From Methylobacter sp. BlB1 (GTDB taxonomy: Bacteria > Pseudomonadota > Gammaproteobacteria > Methylococcales > Methylomonadaceae): DNA of 64,000 nt. The position numbers were made by a program, and so were the translations under genes. Shown here piece by piece: positions 42,025-50,757 of the stretch. Numbering within the stretch: position 1 is the stretch's first letter; each line of letters opens with the position of its first letter. The notes under the pieces were generated by a model. It was not told the DNA's origin. It did not search any database and saw only the letters and a list, made by a program, of their open reading frames with translations. Location: positions 124,001-188,000 of the forward strand of contig NZ_JADMKV010000001.1 of the NCBI RefSeq assembly GCF_015476545.1, written 5' to 3'.

Positions 42025-42733
42025 AACCATTACGATTGACGGCAAGACCATCCCTTTCGAAGAGGGGCAGACCATTATGGAGGCCGCGGCTGCGGCCGGC
42101 GTTTATATCCCGCATTTGTGCCATCATCCGGAATACGCGCCGCACGGCAGCTGCAAGCTGTGCTCGGTCTCCGTGAATGGCCGGTCCTGCACTGCCTGCA
42201 CATTCCCGGCCATGGAAGGGCAGGAAATACTCAATGACACCAGGGAACTGAATGACAGCCGGCGCAGAATCACACAAATGCTGTTCGTGGAAGGCAATCA
42301 TTTATGCCCGGGCTGCGAAAAAAGCGGCAATTGCCAGTTGCAGGCCGTCGGCTATTACCTGAATATGCTCGACAACCATTTCCTGCACTTCTTTCAACCG
42401 CGTCAACTGGATGCTTCGCATCCCGATGTGCTGGTCGATCGCAACCGCTGCATTTTTTGTACGCTGTGCGTGCGTGCCAGTCATAGGGATGGCAAGGACG
42501 TGTTCGCGATCAGCGGCCGCGGCATCAACAAGCGGCTGATTTTCAATTCCGAGAGCGGCCTGTTAAAGGACACCGATCTGGACGTCAATGATCGGGCCGC
42601 GCATATCTGTCCTACTGGGGCCATTCTGATCAAACGCACCGGATTTACTGTCCCGATCGGCGAGCGCCTGTTTGACGACAAGACCATTGCCGAAACCAGT
42701 CTGGATTATGAACGGGGTAATCATGACGGATAA
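42017..42733 (+). CDS. hoxU: NAD-reducing hydrogenase diaphorase subunit HoxU
   Basis: HoxU is the electron-transfer subunit between HoxF and the hydrogenase module, equivalent to the N-terminus of NuoG. The ATG at 42017 overlaps the hoxF stop by 8 bases and gives 238 residues. Its cluster ligands are visible: a 2Fe-2S ferredoxin set (HLCHHPEY, GSCKLC, SCTAC), a His-Cys set (NHLCPGCEKSGNC) and a 4Fe-4S set (NRCIFCTLC with a later HICPTG). The order and size match HoxU of group 3d enzymes. It overlaps hoxY by 11 bases. Confidence 0.94.
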   Translation: MTKTITIDGKTIPFEEGQTIMEAAAAAGVYIPHLCHHPEYAPHGSCKLCSVSVNGRSCTACTFPAMEGQEILNDTRELNDSRRRITQMLFVEGNHLCPGCEKSGNCQLQAVGYYLNMLDNHFLHFFQPRQLDASHPDVLVDRNRCIFCTLCVRASHRDGKDVFAISGRGINKRLIFNSESGLLKDTDLDVNDRAAHICPTGAILIKRTGFTVPIGERLFDDKTIAETSLDYERGNHDG

Positions 42734-43262
42734 AGTCAAAGTAGCAACCGTGTCGCTGGCAGGCTGTTTCGGCTGCCATATGTCGCTGCTCGATATTGAT
42801 GAACGCATAGTGCAGCTGGCTGATCAGGTTGAATTCATCCGCTCGCCGCTTACCGATATAAAGCGCTGCACCGATTGCGATATAGGTCTGATCGAGGGCG
42901 GGGTGTGCAACTCGGAAAATGTTCATACACTACGGGAATTTCGCAAGCACTGCAGGATTCTGGTAGCTGTCGGCGCCTGCGCCATTAACGGCGGCCTGCC
43001 CAATTATAGAAATTATGTGCCGCTGGAAGAATGTCTGGGGGAATCTTATCTGGACGGGATCGGCGTCGAGAACCCGCATATCCCCAATGATCCCGAGCTG
43101 CCTTTGTTACTGGACAAGGTGTATCCGGTGCATGAAGTCGTCAAGATTGACTATTTTCTACCGGGCTGCCCGCCTGCGGCTGATGTATTCTGGAAATTCC
43201 TGACCGATCTGCTGGAAGGGCGCGACCCTGCACTGCCTTATGAATTGATCCACTACGACTAG
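42723..43262 (+). CDS. hoxY: NAD-reducing hydrogenase small subunit HoxY
   Basis: HoxY is the small subunit of the hydrogenase dimer and holds the single cluster next to the [NiFe] site. The ATG at 42723 gives 179 residues, much shorter than membrane-bound hydrogenase small subunits, and there is no twin-arginine signal, as expected for a cytoplasmic enzyme. The ligands of the proximal 4Fe-4S cluster are placed in AGCFGCHMS (Cys15, Cys18), VGACAINGG and PGCPPAAD. hoxH begins directly after its stop. Confidence 0.93.
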   Translation: MTDKVKVATVSLAGCFGCHMSLLDIDERIVQLADQVEFIRSPLTDIKRCTDCDIGLIEGGVCNSENVHTLREFRKHCRILVAVGACAINGGLPNYRNYVPLEECLGESYLDGIGVENPHIPNDPELPLLLDKVYPVHEVVKIDYFLPGCPPAADVFWKFLTDLLEGRDPALPYELIHYD

Positions 43263-44771
43263 ATGCCTATGTACGATTATTTGGAAACGGCCGAAAATCC
43301 GGAAAACCTGAAGCGCGTTGCCATCGATCAGGTTTCGCGCGTCGAAGGGCACGGCAAGATCACCTTACTGCTGGATCAGGACAACAAAGTCAAACAGGCC
43401 CGGCTGCATATCGTCGAATTCCGGGGCTTCGAGCGTTTCATGCAGGGCCGGCCTTACTGGGAGTTTCCGGTTATCGTGCAGCGCCTGTGCGGCATTTGTC
43501 CGATCAGCCATCAATTGGCCGCCGGCAAGGCCATCGATCAACTGGTCGGCGTTGATCCGCAGAATTTGCCGCCTGCCGCCGACAAGCTAAGGCGCCTGCT
43601 GCACTTCGGGCAGGTGCTGCAGTCCCATGCCTTGCATTTCTTTTATCTGGCCAGTCCGGATTTGCTGTTCGGCTTTGAAAGCGATCTCAATAAGCGCCAC
43701 ATTGTGGCCGTACTGGAAGCCTATCCGGATATCGGCCTGCAGGGCATCAAGCTGCGCAAATACGGTCAGGAAGTCATCCGCATGATCTGCGGCAAACGCA
43801 TACATGGGACGGGGGCCATTGCCGGCGGCATGAACAAGTCCTTGACTCAGACAGAGCGTGACTACCTGCTGCAGGATATCGATCAGATAATAGCTTGGGC
43901 GGCAGGCGCAGTAGAACTGGTTAAAAAGGTGCACGGCTCCAACCTGCCGTATTACGATCAGTTTGCCGCGATACGCAGTAATTATCTGGGCCTAACCAGG
44001 CCTGACGGCGCGCTGGAGCTTTATCATGGCGGCTTGCGCGCCAGGAACGATAAAGGCGAGACCATCATCGATCATGTAGACTATTGCCGATATAACGACT
44101 ATATCCATGAAGAAGTACGTTCATGGAGCTATATGAAATTCCCTTATCTATTGGCGCTGGGCAAGGAGAACGGTTGGTATCGCGTAGGTCCTTTGGCTCG
44201 CGTCAATAACTGCGATTACATCGATACGCCGTTAGCGGAAACTGCGCGGCTGGAATTCAAGGCGTACGGCGGTGAAGCCATGGTGCACAGCACGCTGGCT
44301 TATCATTGGACGCGCATGATCGAAGCCCTGCATTGCGCCGAACGCATCAAGGAACTGCTGAACGATCCTGAAATCATGAGCCACGATCTGGTTGCGAAAG
44401 GTGAGAAACGCTGTGAAGGCATTGGCGTGATCGAGGCGCCGCGCGGCACATTGTTTCATCATTACCGTGCCAACGAAGACGGTCTTGTCACCAAGGTGAA
44501 TCTGATCGTTTCGACCACTAGCAACAATATGGCCATGAATGAGTCCGTGCGACAGGTCGCGTCAGAGTATCTGTCCGGTCAGGAATTGACGGAGCCGTTG
44601 TTAAATAATCTGGAGGTCGCCGTTCGCGCCTATGATCCCTGTTTGTCCTGCGCGACGCATGCCGTCGGAAAAATGCCGCTGCAGCTGGAATTGATCGATG
44701 TAGAAGGCAAGCTGATCGATAGGCTGGTCAGGCACAGCGACGGTGAATTCGAGCATAACCTGGATGGTTAA
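43263..44771 (+). CDS. hoxH: NAD-reducing hydrogenase large subunit HoxH
   Basis: HoxH carries the [NiFe] active site that oxidises or produces H2. The 502-residue protein contains the L1 motif RLCGICPISH with Cys76 and Cys79, and the C-terminal L2 motif DPCLSCATH with Cys460 and Cys463, the four metal-binding cysteines. All are present, so the active site looks intact. Maturation in the family cuts after the His of the last motif; here that would remove 36 residues, a fairly long tail. The matching protease gene hoxW overlaps its 3' end by 8 bases. Confidence 0.95.
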   Translation: MPMYDYLETAENPENLKRVAIDQVSRVEGHGKITLLLDQDNKVKQARLHIVEFRGFERFMQGRPYWEFPVIVQRLCGICPISHQLAAGKAIDQLVGVDPQNLPPAADKLRRLLHFGQVLQSHALHFFYLASPDLLFGFESDLNKRHIVAVLEAYPDIGLQGIKLRKYGQEVIRMICGKRIHGTGAIAGGMNKSLTQTERDYLLQDIDQIIAWAAGAVELVKKVHGSNLPYYDQFAAIRSNYLGLTRPDGALELYHGGLRARNDKGETIIDHVDYCRYNDYIHEEVRSWSYMKFPYLLALGKENGWYRVGPLARVNNCDYIDTPLAETARLEFKAYGGEAMVHSTLAYHWTRMIEALHCAERIKELLNDPEIMSHDLVAKGEKRCEGIGVIEAPRGTLFHHYRANEDGLVTKVNLIVSTTSNNMAMNESVRQVASEYLSGQELTEPLLNNLEVAVRAYDPCLSCATHAVGKMPLQLELIDVEGKLIDRLVRHSDGEFEHNLDG

Positions 44772-45264
44772 GCCGGTCCTGCTATTCGGCTATGGGAATC
44801 TCAGCCGCGGCGACGATGCCCTGGGGCCGCTGTTGCTGGAGTTCGTTGAATCCCATTTGGACCTGGACAATATCGATATATTATCCGATTTTCAGCTGCA
44901 GATCGAACATGCGCTGGATCTTGAGAACAGAGCTTTGGTTTTGTTTGTCGATGCGTCCGTATCCTGCGCGAAAGCATTCGATTTTGCCGAACTCAGTCCG
45001 GCACGCGACAAAAGCTACAGCACACACGCACTGAATCCTTCCGCGGTTCTGGCCGTGTATCAGGATGTCAAGAAACAAACGCCGCCGCCGTGTTTCCTGC
45101 TGAGCATTAGAGCGCAGCAATTCGAATTCGGCTCCGGATTGAGCCTGGAAGCTGAGGTTTGCTTAACGCAGGCCAGTCAGCTTGCGGCACTGTTATTGAA
45201 TAATCCGGCGCTCGGTTTTTGGCGGCGGCAGGCAACGTCATGCAAGGAAGAGAGTCATGCATGA
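44764..45264 (+). CDS. hoxW: HoxW-type hydrogenase maturation protease
   Basis: HoxW is the endopeptidase that trims the HoxH C-terminus after nickel insertion. The ATG at 44764 overlaps the hoxH stop and gives 166 residues; a GTG at 44743 is in frame but would overlap more. The family features FGYGNLSRGDDALGP (conserved Gly and Asp) and LFVDAS, with a later YSTHALNP and LSIRAQQFEFG, are visible. It is the fifth gene of the operon and overlaps the start of the broken hypA. Confidence 0.9.
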   Translation: MVKPVLLFGYGNLSRGDDALGPLLLEFVESHLDLDNIDILSDFQLQIEHALDLENRALVLFVDASVSCAKAFDFAELSPARDKSYSTHALNPSAVLAVYQDVKKQTPPPCFLLSIRAQQFEFGSGLSLEAEVCLTQASQLAALLLNNPALGFWRRQATSCKEESHA

Positions 45265-45521
45265 GATGTCATTGCTTGAAAATGTGCGGGAAACGCTGGA
45301 AAAAACATGCTAAAAGCCAGGCCACCAGGATGATACTGGAAATCGGCAAGTTGTCCTTTTGTAGATCCGGCCGCCTTGCGGTTTGGTTTCAATATGATCA
45401 TGAAGGGCTCGCTCAATATGCCGGACAGATTAATCCAGCCTTTCAGATCATCAAGTTATCGGCGGCCAAAGGCGGTTATTTCTTCGATCGGCTGGCCCGG
45501 AATATCAAGTCGGCGTCGTAA
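45257..45521 (+). pseudogene. hypA: Degenerate hypA (nickel-insertion accessory gene)
   Basis: HypA delivers nickel to [NiFe]-hydrogenases together with HypB. Here the family's start is plain: MHEMSLLENVRETLEK at 45257, overlapping the hoxW end, but TAA interrupts after 18 codons. The continuation appears in a second frame as ILEIGKLS (about 45333-45356), a third as ALRFGFNMIMKGSLN (45373-45417), and again the second as GGYFFDRL near the end. At least three frame changes are needed. The remnant is about 88 codons against about 113 for the family, and the zinc-binding CxxC pairs are missing. The gene cannot make a working HypA. Its position after hoxW matches the hyp genes of the R. eutropha operon. 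Confidence 0.75.
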
Positions 45522-45557
45522 GCGGCTGACTATCTGGAAAAAGATTGATTTAATAAA

Positions 45558-45586
45558 TTGACATGCCTGGAATGCCCATATAGAAT
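45558..45586 (+). promoter_or_regulatory. Promoter and long leader of the cold-shock gene
   Basis: TTGACA (45558-45563), 17 bases and TAGAAT (45581-45586) form a near-perfect promoter. The predicted start near 45593 leaves a leader of about 150 bases before the ATG at 45743. Long leaders that refold at low temperature are a known feature of cspA-type mRNAs. Confidence 0.7.
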
Positions 45587-45742
45587 GACCGTTAGCTCGA
45601 AATACGATTTACCGCATGTTTATCTTTACGAAGTTCTTCTGTAGTTGCTCGTCCTGTTTATCATTAAGTAATTCTTCATTTCCCAGCTCCACCGGCCTTA
45701 ACAGGCTAAATTACTAATTTTTATTTTAATAGGATTGCAATT

Positions 45743-45952
45743 ATGGCTTCCACTACTACCGGTACCGTTAAATGGTTTAACTCTGAAAAAGGCTTCGGCT
45801 TTATTCAACAAGAAAACGGCCCTGATGTATTTGTTCATTTTCGTAACATTAACGGCTCCGGCTTTAAATCCCTTGATGAAGGCCAAAGAGTACAGTTTGT
45901 TGTGACTCAAGGCCAAAAAGGCCCGCAAGCAGAAGAAGTAACTATCATCTAA
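45743..45952 (+). CDS. Cold-shock domain protein (CspA family)
   Basis: A 69-residue single cold-shock domain that binds single-stranded RNA and DNA and acts as an RNA chaperone. The RNA-binding motifs are KGFGFIQ (RNP1, about 16-22) and VFVHF (RNP2, about 29-33), and the chain starts with the typical TGTVKWFN. It is a stand-alone gene with its own promoter, a long leader and a strong terminator. Which paralogue it is (cspA, cspD, cspE) cannot be decided from the sequence. Confidence 0.95.
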   Translation: MASTTTGTVKWFNSEKGFGFIQQENGPDVFVHFRNINGSGFKSLDEGQRVQFVVTQGQKGPQAEEVTII

Positions 45953-45959
45953 TTTGCGT

Positions 45960-45998
45960 AAAAGCCGTAGCAGTCAAAAGGCTGCTACGGCTTTTTTA
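45960..45998 (+). terminator. Rho-independent terminator after the cold-shock gene
   Basis: AAGCCGTAGCAG and CTGCTACGGCTT form a perfect 12-bp stem with an 8-base loop and a TTTTTT run. The A-run on the 5' side lets it also serve the opposing DUF3465 gene. Confidence 0.9.
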
Positions 45999-46021
45999 TG
46001 CCCGTTTATTAAAGCAGCAAG

Positions 46022-46537
46022 CTACTCATATCTCCTGCCGTTATAGGTTAGCCATCCTCCTTCATGCTGGCCTTGCGGATCATGATGCGTCCAGTGAATG
46101 ACGCCGCCTTTATTGTTCCACTCATACTCGCCGGAGAAGCTGATCATTGATCCTTCGCTGATGCCCTCGACTTTGGGCGCTAGATCGATGTTATGCGCAA
46201 TCAATACGGACTGGCCGGAACTTAACCGCACGATAAAGCGCTGATGCCGCGAGCCGTTGGTATCGTCCGGCAGTATTTTGACAATCGTGCCGGCTTGTCT
46301 GACTTGTATGTTGCTGCGCTGGTTTTCGAAAGCGTCAGTTAGGGTATTTAGGTCGGTAAAGTCTTGAACATCGCTTTGTCGGCTTTCAAAATCACCTGTT
46401 AGGCTTTTTAGGCCGGTAAGACCGTTTTTATCAGTTGAGGCTGGCTTATTTTCACAACCGGGCAGCAGCATGCCTGCGCCGCCGGCAATCAAAAAAGCCA
46501 AGGCTGCTTTTCTGATCAAGGCTTTAGTCGAGCGCAT
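46022..46537 (-). CDS. DUF3465 lipoprotein
   Basis: A 171-residue predicted lipoprotein with lipobox LLPGC (Cys28). The C-terminal half (about 85-171) matches DUF3465: VKILPDDTNGSRHQRFIVRL, IAHNIDLAPKV, EYEWNNKGGVIHWTHHDPQG. The conserved His and Asp residues could bind metal or nucleic acid, but the function is unknown. Between the lipobox and the domain, a segment repeats FESRQSDVQ and FENQRSNIQ about 26 residues apart. Its ATG shares one base with the purN stop, so it is probably translated on the same mRNA. Confidence 0.8.
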   Translation of the reverse strand: MRSTKALIRKAALAFLIAGGAGMLLPGCENKPASTDKNGLTGLKSLTGDFESRQSDVQDFTDLNTLTDAFENQRSNIQVRQAGTIVKILPDDTNGSRHQRFIVRLSSGQSVLIAHNIDLAPKVEGISEGSMISFSGEYEWNNKGGVIHWTHHDPQGQHEGGWLTYNGRRYE

Positions 46538-47121
46538 TACAGCTTTCCCTCAACGATATCCTTAAGCGTTTCCAAGTAGAGATCGCCTTCCGTTGCCTGT
46601 ACGCGGGCACGCAAAGAAGCGACCGTGTCGTCAGGCAAAACCGGTACATGGCTCTGCTTGAGTACGGGACCTTCGTCATAGCGCTCGTTGATCAGATGCA
46701 CGGAGGCGCCGGAGACCGTGTCGCCCGATTTCAGCACGGCTTCATGGACGCGATCCCCGTAGAGGCCGTGGCCGCCGTGCTTCGGCAATAGCGCCGGATG
46801 TATGTTCAGGATATGCCCGTTAAAGCGCGTCAGCGTATGCGGGCCGATTTTTTTCATATAGCCCGACAGCACGACCAGATCGGTCTGGGCCTCAGTCAGC
46901 GTGTTCATAATCGCCAGGTCTTCGCTTTCCGGATCGGGATGCGTTTTGGCATTGATCAGATGCACGGGGATATGCTGTTCCTGACACCAGCGCAATATGG
47001 CTGAATCTGAATTGTTGGTGATGACCACGCCCAATTCGGCGGCCAAGGCTTTTTGCTCAATGGCGGCGATGATATGTCTGGCGGAAGAGCCTCCGTGCGA
47101 GGCGATAAAACTGATTTTCAT
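46537..47121 (-). CDS. purN: Phosphoribosylglycinamide formyltransferase (PurN-like)
   Basis: PurN transfers a formyl group from 10-formyl-tetrahydrofolate to GAR in purine synthesis. The 194-residue protein has the formyltransferase core VVLSGYMKKIGP and ILNIHPALLPKHGG, holding the catalytic Asn and His, and GASVHLINERYDEGPVL with the third catalytic residue, Asp. The N-terminal phosphate loop is ASHGGSSARHI, unlike the SGNGSN of E. coli PurN, so it may be a variant or a related formyltransferase. purM, the usual neighbour, is absent. Confidence 0.82.
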   Translation of the reverse strand: MKISFIASHGGSSARHIIAAIEQKALAAELGVVITNNSDSAILRWCQEQHIPVHLINAKTHPDPESEDLAIMNTLTEAQTDLVVLSGYMKKIGPHTLTRFNGHILNIHPALLPKHGGHGLYGDRVHEAVLKSGDTVSGASVHLINERYDEGPVLKQSHVPVLPDDTVASLRARVQATEGDLYLETLKDIVEGKL

Positions 47122-47955
47122 GAGTATTAGTCGTTATTAAATTAATCAAAAAAGTAAGTTCGGCATATTCTAAGCAATTGTTCGCCGCTTAATAAGTCCA
47201 AAATGCAGCGGATGTTCAGCATCGTTCTCAGCGCAGTTAGACCTTGTGCGTGTGCGCATTTTGCCTGTCCTATGTGGCAGGACGGGTACTAACGGATGGC
47301 TGCACAAGCTCGCCAGCGTTTCTTCTGCTTGCGCTTTGGCCATCGGCATTGATGGGTAATGTGGTCTCGCTGCTTTCGAAATGCTGCCCAGTTGTCATAG
47401 CTAATTCTATCAGGACTGGTCTGACCTCTGTGTATTAAAAGATCGGCATCGGCAGACGGGCCGATAATTTGGCCGGTATTTTTCATGGTTGTTGCCGGTG
47501 CATGATGCTATATCCAGGGCCGCAGTGGCAGCAACGGATGAACGGATGAGCGATGAAATCGGCTGGCTGAATCGAAAATATACCGCACGCGATCCTGATG
47601 GGTCGCGATACCGGGCAGCGATTTTATTTCGGCCAACGGCGGGCCTGATGCTTCAGATTGTGCAGGAATGTCTGTTGCTGTTAGGGAGTACCCTCAATCG
47701 CTATGGTTAAGCTCCTGCTGGTATTGGCAATCCCCAGCCTTCTGGCTCGTGCTGCCGGGTAAGGGGCGCAACAAAAGGGCGGAATCCCGGCACTTGAACG
47801 AAACCTTTTAGATCAATCCGTAAATGTTCCTTGTTGATATTCAAAGTTTTGACCCCATAGTTTAAGGGTGTTTTTAACTGTAACTAAAAAATTAGACAGT
47901 ATATAATCCAACGCTTTGAATCAATTTTTTACTAAATACAACACCGGAAAAAAAT
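47122..47955. other. Gene-poor region upstream of secA
   Basis: About 830 bp with no convincing gene. Short open frames occur (for example 47489-47710 on plus and 47289-47486 on minus), but none has a recognisable motif and most lack a ribosome site. At 47703 a 19-codon frame, MVKLLLVLAIPSLLARAAG, resembles a signal peptide and then stops. TATAAT at 47902-47907 is a possible -10 for secA. The stretch looks like decayed DNA. Confidence 0.5.
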
Positions 47956-50664
47956 ATGCTCGGTAAGCTGGTTAGATTAGTTGTAGGGAGCCGTAACGAC
48001 AGGCTTATAAAGAACAAAAGGAAGTTGGTCAAAAAGATCAATGCATTAGCTTCTGAATACGAAAAATTATCTGATGAAGCCCTAAGAGGCAAAACGCAGG
48101 AGTTTCGTGACCGTCTGGCGCAAGGCGAAAAGCTCGATAACCTGCTTCCTGAGGCATTCGCAACAGTCAGAGAGGCGTCCACACGCGTTTTTGGCATGCG
48201 TCATTTCGATGTACAGCTGATCGGCGGCATGATTCTGCATGACGGCAAAATTGCTGAAATGAAAACCGGTGAAGGTAAAACCCTGATGGCGACTCTGGCA
48301 GCTTATTTGAATGCGTTGCCAGGACGCGGCGTGCATGTCGTGACCGTCAATGACTATTTGGCCAGGCGCGATTCCGAGTGGATGGGGCGCCTGTACGGCT
48401 TTTTGGGATTGACGACCGGCGTCATCGTCAGCCAGCTTGACAGCCGTGAGCGGCGCCAGGCTTATGCATCCGATATCACCTATGGAACCAACAACGAATT
48501 CGGCTTTGACTACCTGCGCGACAACATGGCGTTCAGCCTGGAGCAGAAAGTTCAGCGCGATCTGCACTTTGCCATCGTCGACGAGGTGGACTCGATTCTG
48601 ATCGATGAAGCCAGGACGCCGCTGATCATTTCCGGCCCTACCGAGGAAGGCACCGAGATTTATGTCAAAACCAATGAGATCATACCGTTCCTGACCAAAC
48701 AGGAAAAAGAGGGCGAGAAAGGCGATTACTCGGTCGATGAGAAAGTCCGCCAGATTTATTTGACTGAAGAAGGCCATGAGCGCATAGAGCGTTTGATGGT
48801 CGAACATGGCCTGATGGCCGAAGGCAGCAGTCTTTACGATGCGGCCAACATCCGCCTGATGCATTATCTGAACGCATCGTTGCGAGCGCATGTGCTGTTT
48901 CAAAAAGACGTCGATTACATCGTCGCCAATAACGAAGTCATCATTGTCGACGAATTCACCGGCCGTATCATGCCGGGTCGGCGCTGGTCCGAAGGTTTGC
49001 ATCAGGCGATTGAAGCGAAAGAGCGGGTCACAATCCAGAATGAAAACCAGACGTTGGCTTCGATTACGTTCCAGAATTATTTCCGTTTGTACCATAAGCT
49101 TTCGGGCATGACCGGTACGGCTGATACGGAAGCGTTCGAGCTGAACAAGATTTACGGCCTGGAAGTGGTCGTGGTGCCCACACACAGACCTATGGTCCGT
49201 AAGGATCTGGGCGATGTTGTCTATCTGACTGCACGCGAAAAATATGAAGCCGTAGCCAAAGATATCCAGGCTTGCGTCGAGCGCGGACAGCCGGTTCTGG
49301 TCGGCACGACGTCGATCGAGAACTCGGAACGGTTGTCGGGGTTGCTGAAAAAGCAGGGCATCAAGCACGAAGTGCTCAATGCCAAACAGCACGAGCGCGA
49401 GGCGCATATCGTTGCGCAGGCAGGTATGCCCGGCGCCGTCACGATAGCGACCAACATGGCCGGACGCGGTACCGATATCGTGCTTGGCGGCAATCTGGAG
49501 GCGGAGCTGGCCGCTTTGGGTGAGGATGCGGCTGAGGACGAAAAGGAAAGCATACGCGGCGCCTGGCTGGACAGGCATGAGCGGGTTATTGAAAGCGGCG
49601 GTCTGCACGTGATCGGTTCGGAGCGTCATGAATCGCGCCGTATCGACAATCAGTTAAGGGGGCGCTCCGGACGTCAGGGCGACCCGGGGTCTACACGTTT
49701 TTACCTGTCGCTGGAAGATGATCTGATGCGTATTTTCGCCTCGGAGCGTGTAGCGGGTCTGATGCAGAAATTAGGCATGGGCGACGGTGAGGCAATCGAG
49801 CATCCCTGGGTAACGCGTTCCATCGAAAATGCCCAGCGCAAGGTCGAAGCGCGTAACTTCGATATTCGCAAGGAAATTCTTGCCTATGACGATGTCGCCA
49901 ATGACCAGCGTAAAGTAATCTATGAACAGCGTAATGAGCTGATGGCGGCGGCAGACGTTTCCGATATTGTTTCAGCGATACGCGAAGATGTCGTCAATGA
50001 CGTCATTACACAGTATATTCCGCCTAAGACTATGGAAGAGCAGTGGGATATAAAAGGTCTGGAGGAACATTTGCATCAGGAGTTCAACGTTCAAATTCCG
50101 GTGCAAAAAATGCTTGATGAAGATAAGGCTCTGCAAGAAGCAGTCTTGCGCAATCGCATTATCGATATTCTGGAACAAAACCATAAAGAAAAAGAACAGC
50201 AGATTTCCAAGGAAGTCTTACAGCATGTTGAAAAATCAGTCATGCTGCAAGTACTGGATAACAGCTGGAAAGAACATCTGGCCGCGATGGACTACCTGCG
50301 TCAGGGCATTCACTTGAGAGGCTATGCGCAAAAAGATCCCAAGCAGGAATACAAGCGTGAAGCCTTTCAGATGTTCACTGCGCTGCTCGATCATATAAAG
50401 CATGAAGTCATCACTATTTTGGCAAAAGTTCAGGTCCGTCAGGAAGAAGATGTGCAGGCTCTTGACGAACAGATGCAGGCGCCGAAAGAGATGCATTTCG
50501 AGCATGCGGAGGCTTCGGCTCTGGAGGAGCCGCCACTGGAAGTTTCGCCAGAGGAGAAGCCCGCACAGCCTTTCGTTCGTGCCAGCGATAAGGTTGGTCG
50601 TAATGATCCTTGTCCTTGCGGGTCAGGCCTGAAATATAAGCAATGTCATGGCAAGTTAAGTTGA
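47956..50664 (+). CDS. secA: Preprotein translocase ATPase SecA
   Basis: SecA is the motor that pushes unfolded preproteins through SecYEG. The 902-residue protein contains [13 protein letters not shown] (Walker A), [28 protein letters not shown] (Walker B), the preprotein-crosslinking domain, [16 protein letters not shown] and [10 protein letters not shown] in the second motor domain. The C-terminal zinc and SecB-binding tail is [14 protein letters not shown]. Its chaperone partner SecB is encoded about 4.3 kb downstream. The ATG at 47956 is followed by the usual [15 protein letters not shown]. Confidence 0.98.
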   Translation: MLGKLVRLVVGSRNDRLIKNKRKLVKKINALASEYEKLSDEALRGKTQEFRDRLAQGEKLDNLLPEAFATVREASTRVFGMRHFDVQLIGGMILHDGKIAEMKTGEGKTLMATLAAYLNALPGRGVHVVTVNDYLARRDSEWMGRLYGFLGLTTGVIVSQLDSRERRQAYASDITYGTNNEFGFDYLRDNMAFSLEQKVQRDLHFAIVDEVDSILIDEARTPLIISGPTEEGTEIYVKTNEIIPFLTKQEKEGEKGDYSVDEKVRQIYLTEEGHERIERLMVEHGLMAEGSSLYDAANIRLMHYLNASLRAHVLFQKDVDYIVANNEVIIVDEFTGRIMPGRRWSEGLHQAIEAKERVTIQNENQTLASITFQNYFRLYHKLSGMTGTADTEAFELNKIYGLEVVVVPTHRPMVRKDLGDVVYLTAREKYEAVAKDIQACVERGQPVLVGTTSIENSERLSGLLKKQGIKHEVLNAKQHEREAHIVAQAGMPGAVTIATNMAGRGTDIVLGGNLEAELAALGEDAAEDEKESIRGAWLDRHERVIESGGLHVIGSERHESRRIDNQLRGRSGRQGDPGSTRFYLSLEDDLMRIFASERVAGLMQKLGMGDGEAIEHPWVTRSIENAQRKVEARNFDIRKEILAYDDVANDQRKVIYEQRNELMAAADVSDIVSAIREDVVNDVITQYIPPKTMEEQWDIKGLEEHLHQEFNVQIPVQKMLDEDKALQEAVLRNRIIDILEQNHKEKEQQISKEVLQHVEKSVMLQVLDNSWKEHLAAMDYLRQGIHLRGYAQKDPKQEYKREAFQMFTALLDHIKHEVITILAKVQVRQEEDVQALDEQMQAPKEMHFEHAEASALEEPPLEVSPEEKPAQPFVRASDKVGRNDPCPCGSGLKYKQCHGKLS

Positions 50665-50700
50665 TTCTTTAGATAAACCGCTTCCGGCAGTTAGGCAAAC

Positions 50701-50757
50701 TGGCCGGAGAACCCGGGATAATGTGTTCGAATAACATATTACCGGGTTCTCCGGCCA
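50701..50757. terminator. Long inverted repeat after secA
   Basis: TGGCCGGAGAACCCGG at 50701 pairs perfectly with CCGGGTTCTCCGGCCA ending at 50757. The inner part (GATAATGTG against AACATATTA, around TTCGAA) continues the pairing imperfectly, giving arms of about 27 bases. TTTTGTT follows on the plus strand and AGTTTG on the minus strand. It probably terminates secA and possibly a small minus-strand transcript. Confidence 0.8.

Noticed and set aside
47489-47710. 73-codon plus-strand frame before secA
   Set aside because: No family, no ribosome site of quality, and the surrounding DNA looks decayed; kept only as part of the gene-poor region.
47874-47907. Possible secA promoter with TATAAT at 47902
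   Set aside because: The -10 is perfect but no -35 at 16-18 bases resembles consensus, so it is mentioned only in the description of the gap.
48082-49629. A 515-codon open frame on the minus strand opposite secA
   Set aside because: It lies wholly within secA, has no recognisable family and arises from codon bias of the real gene; secA is intact and conserved.
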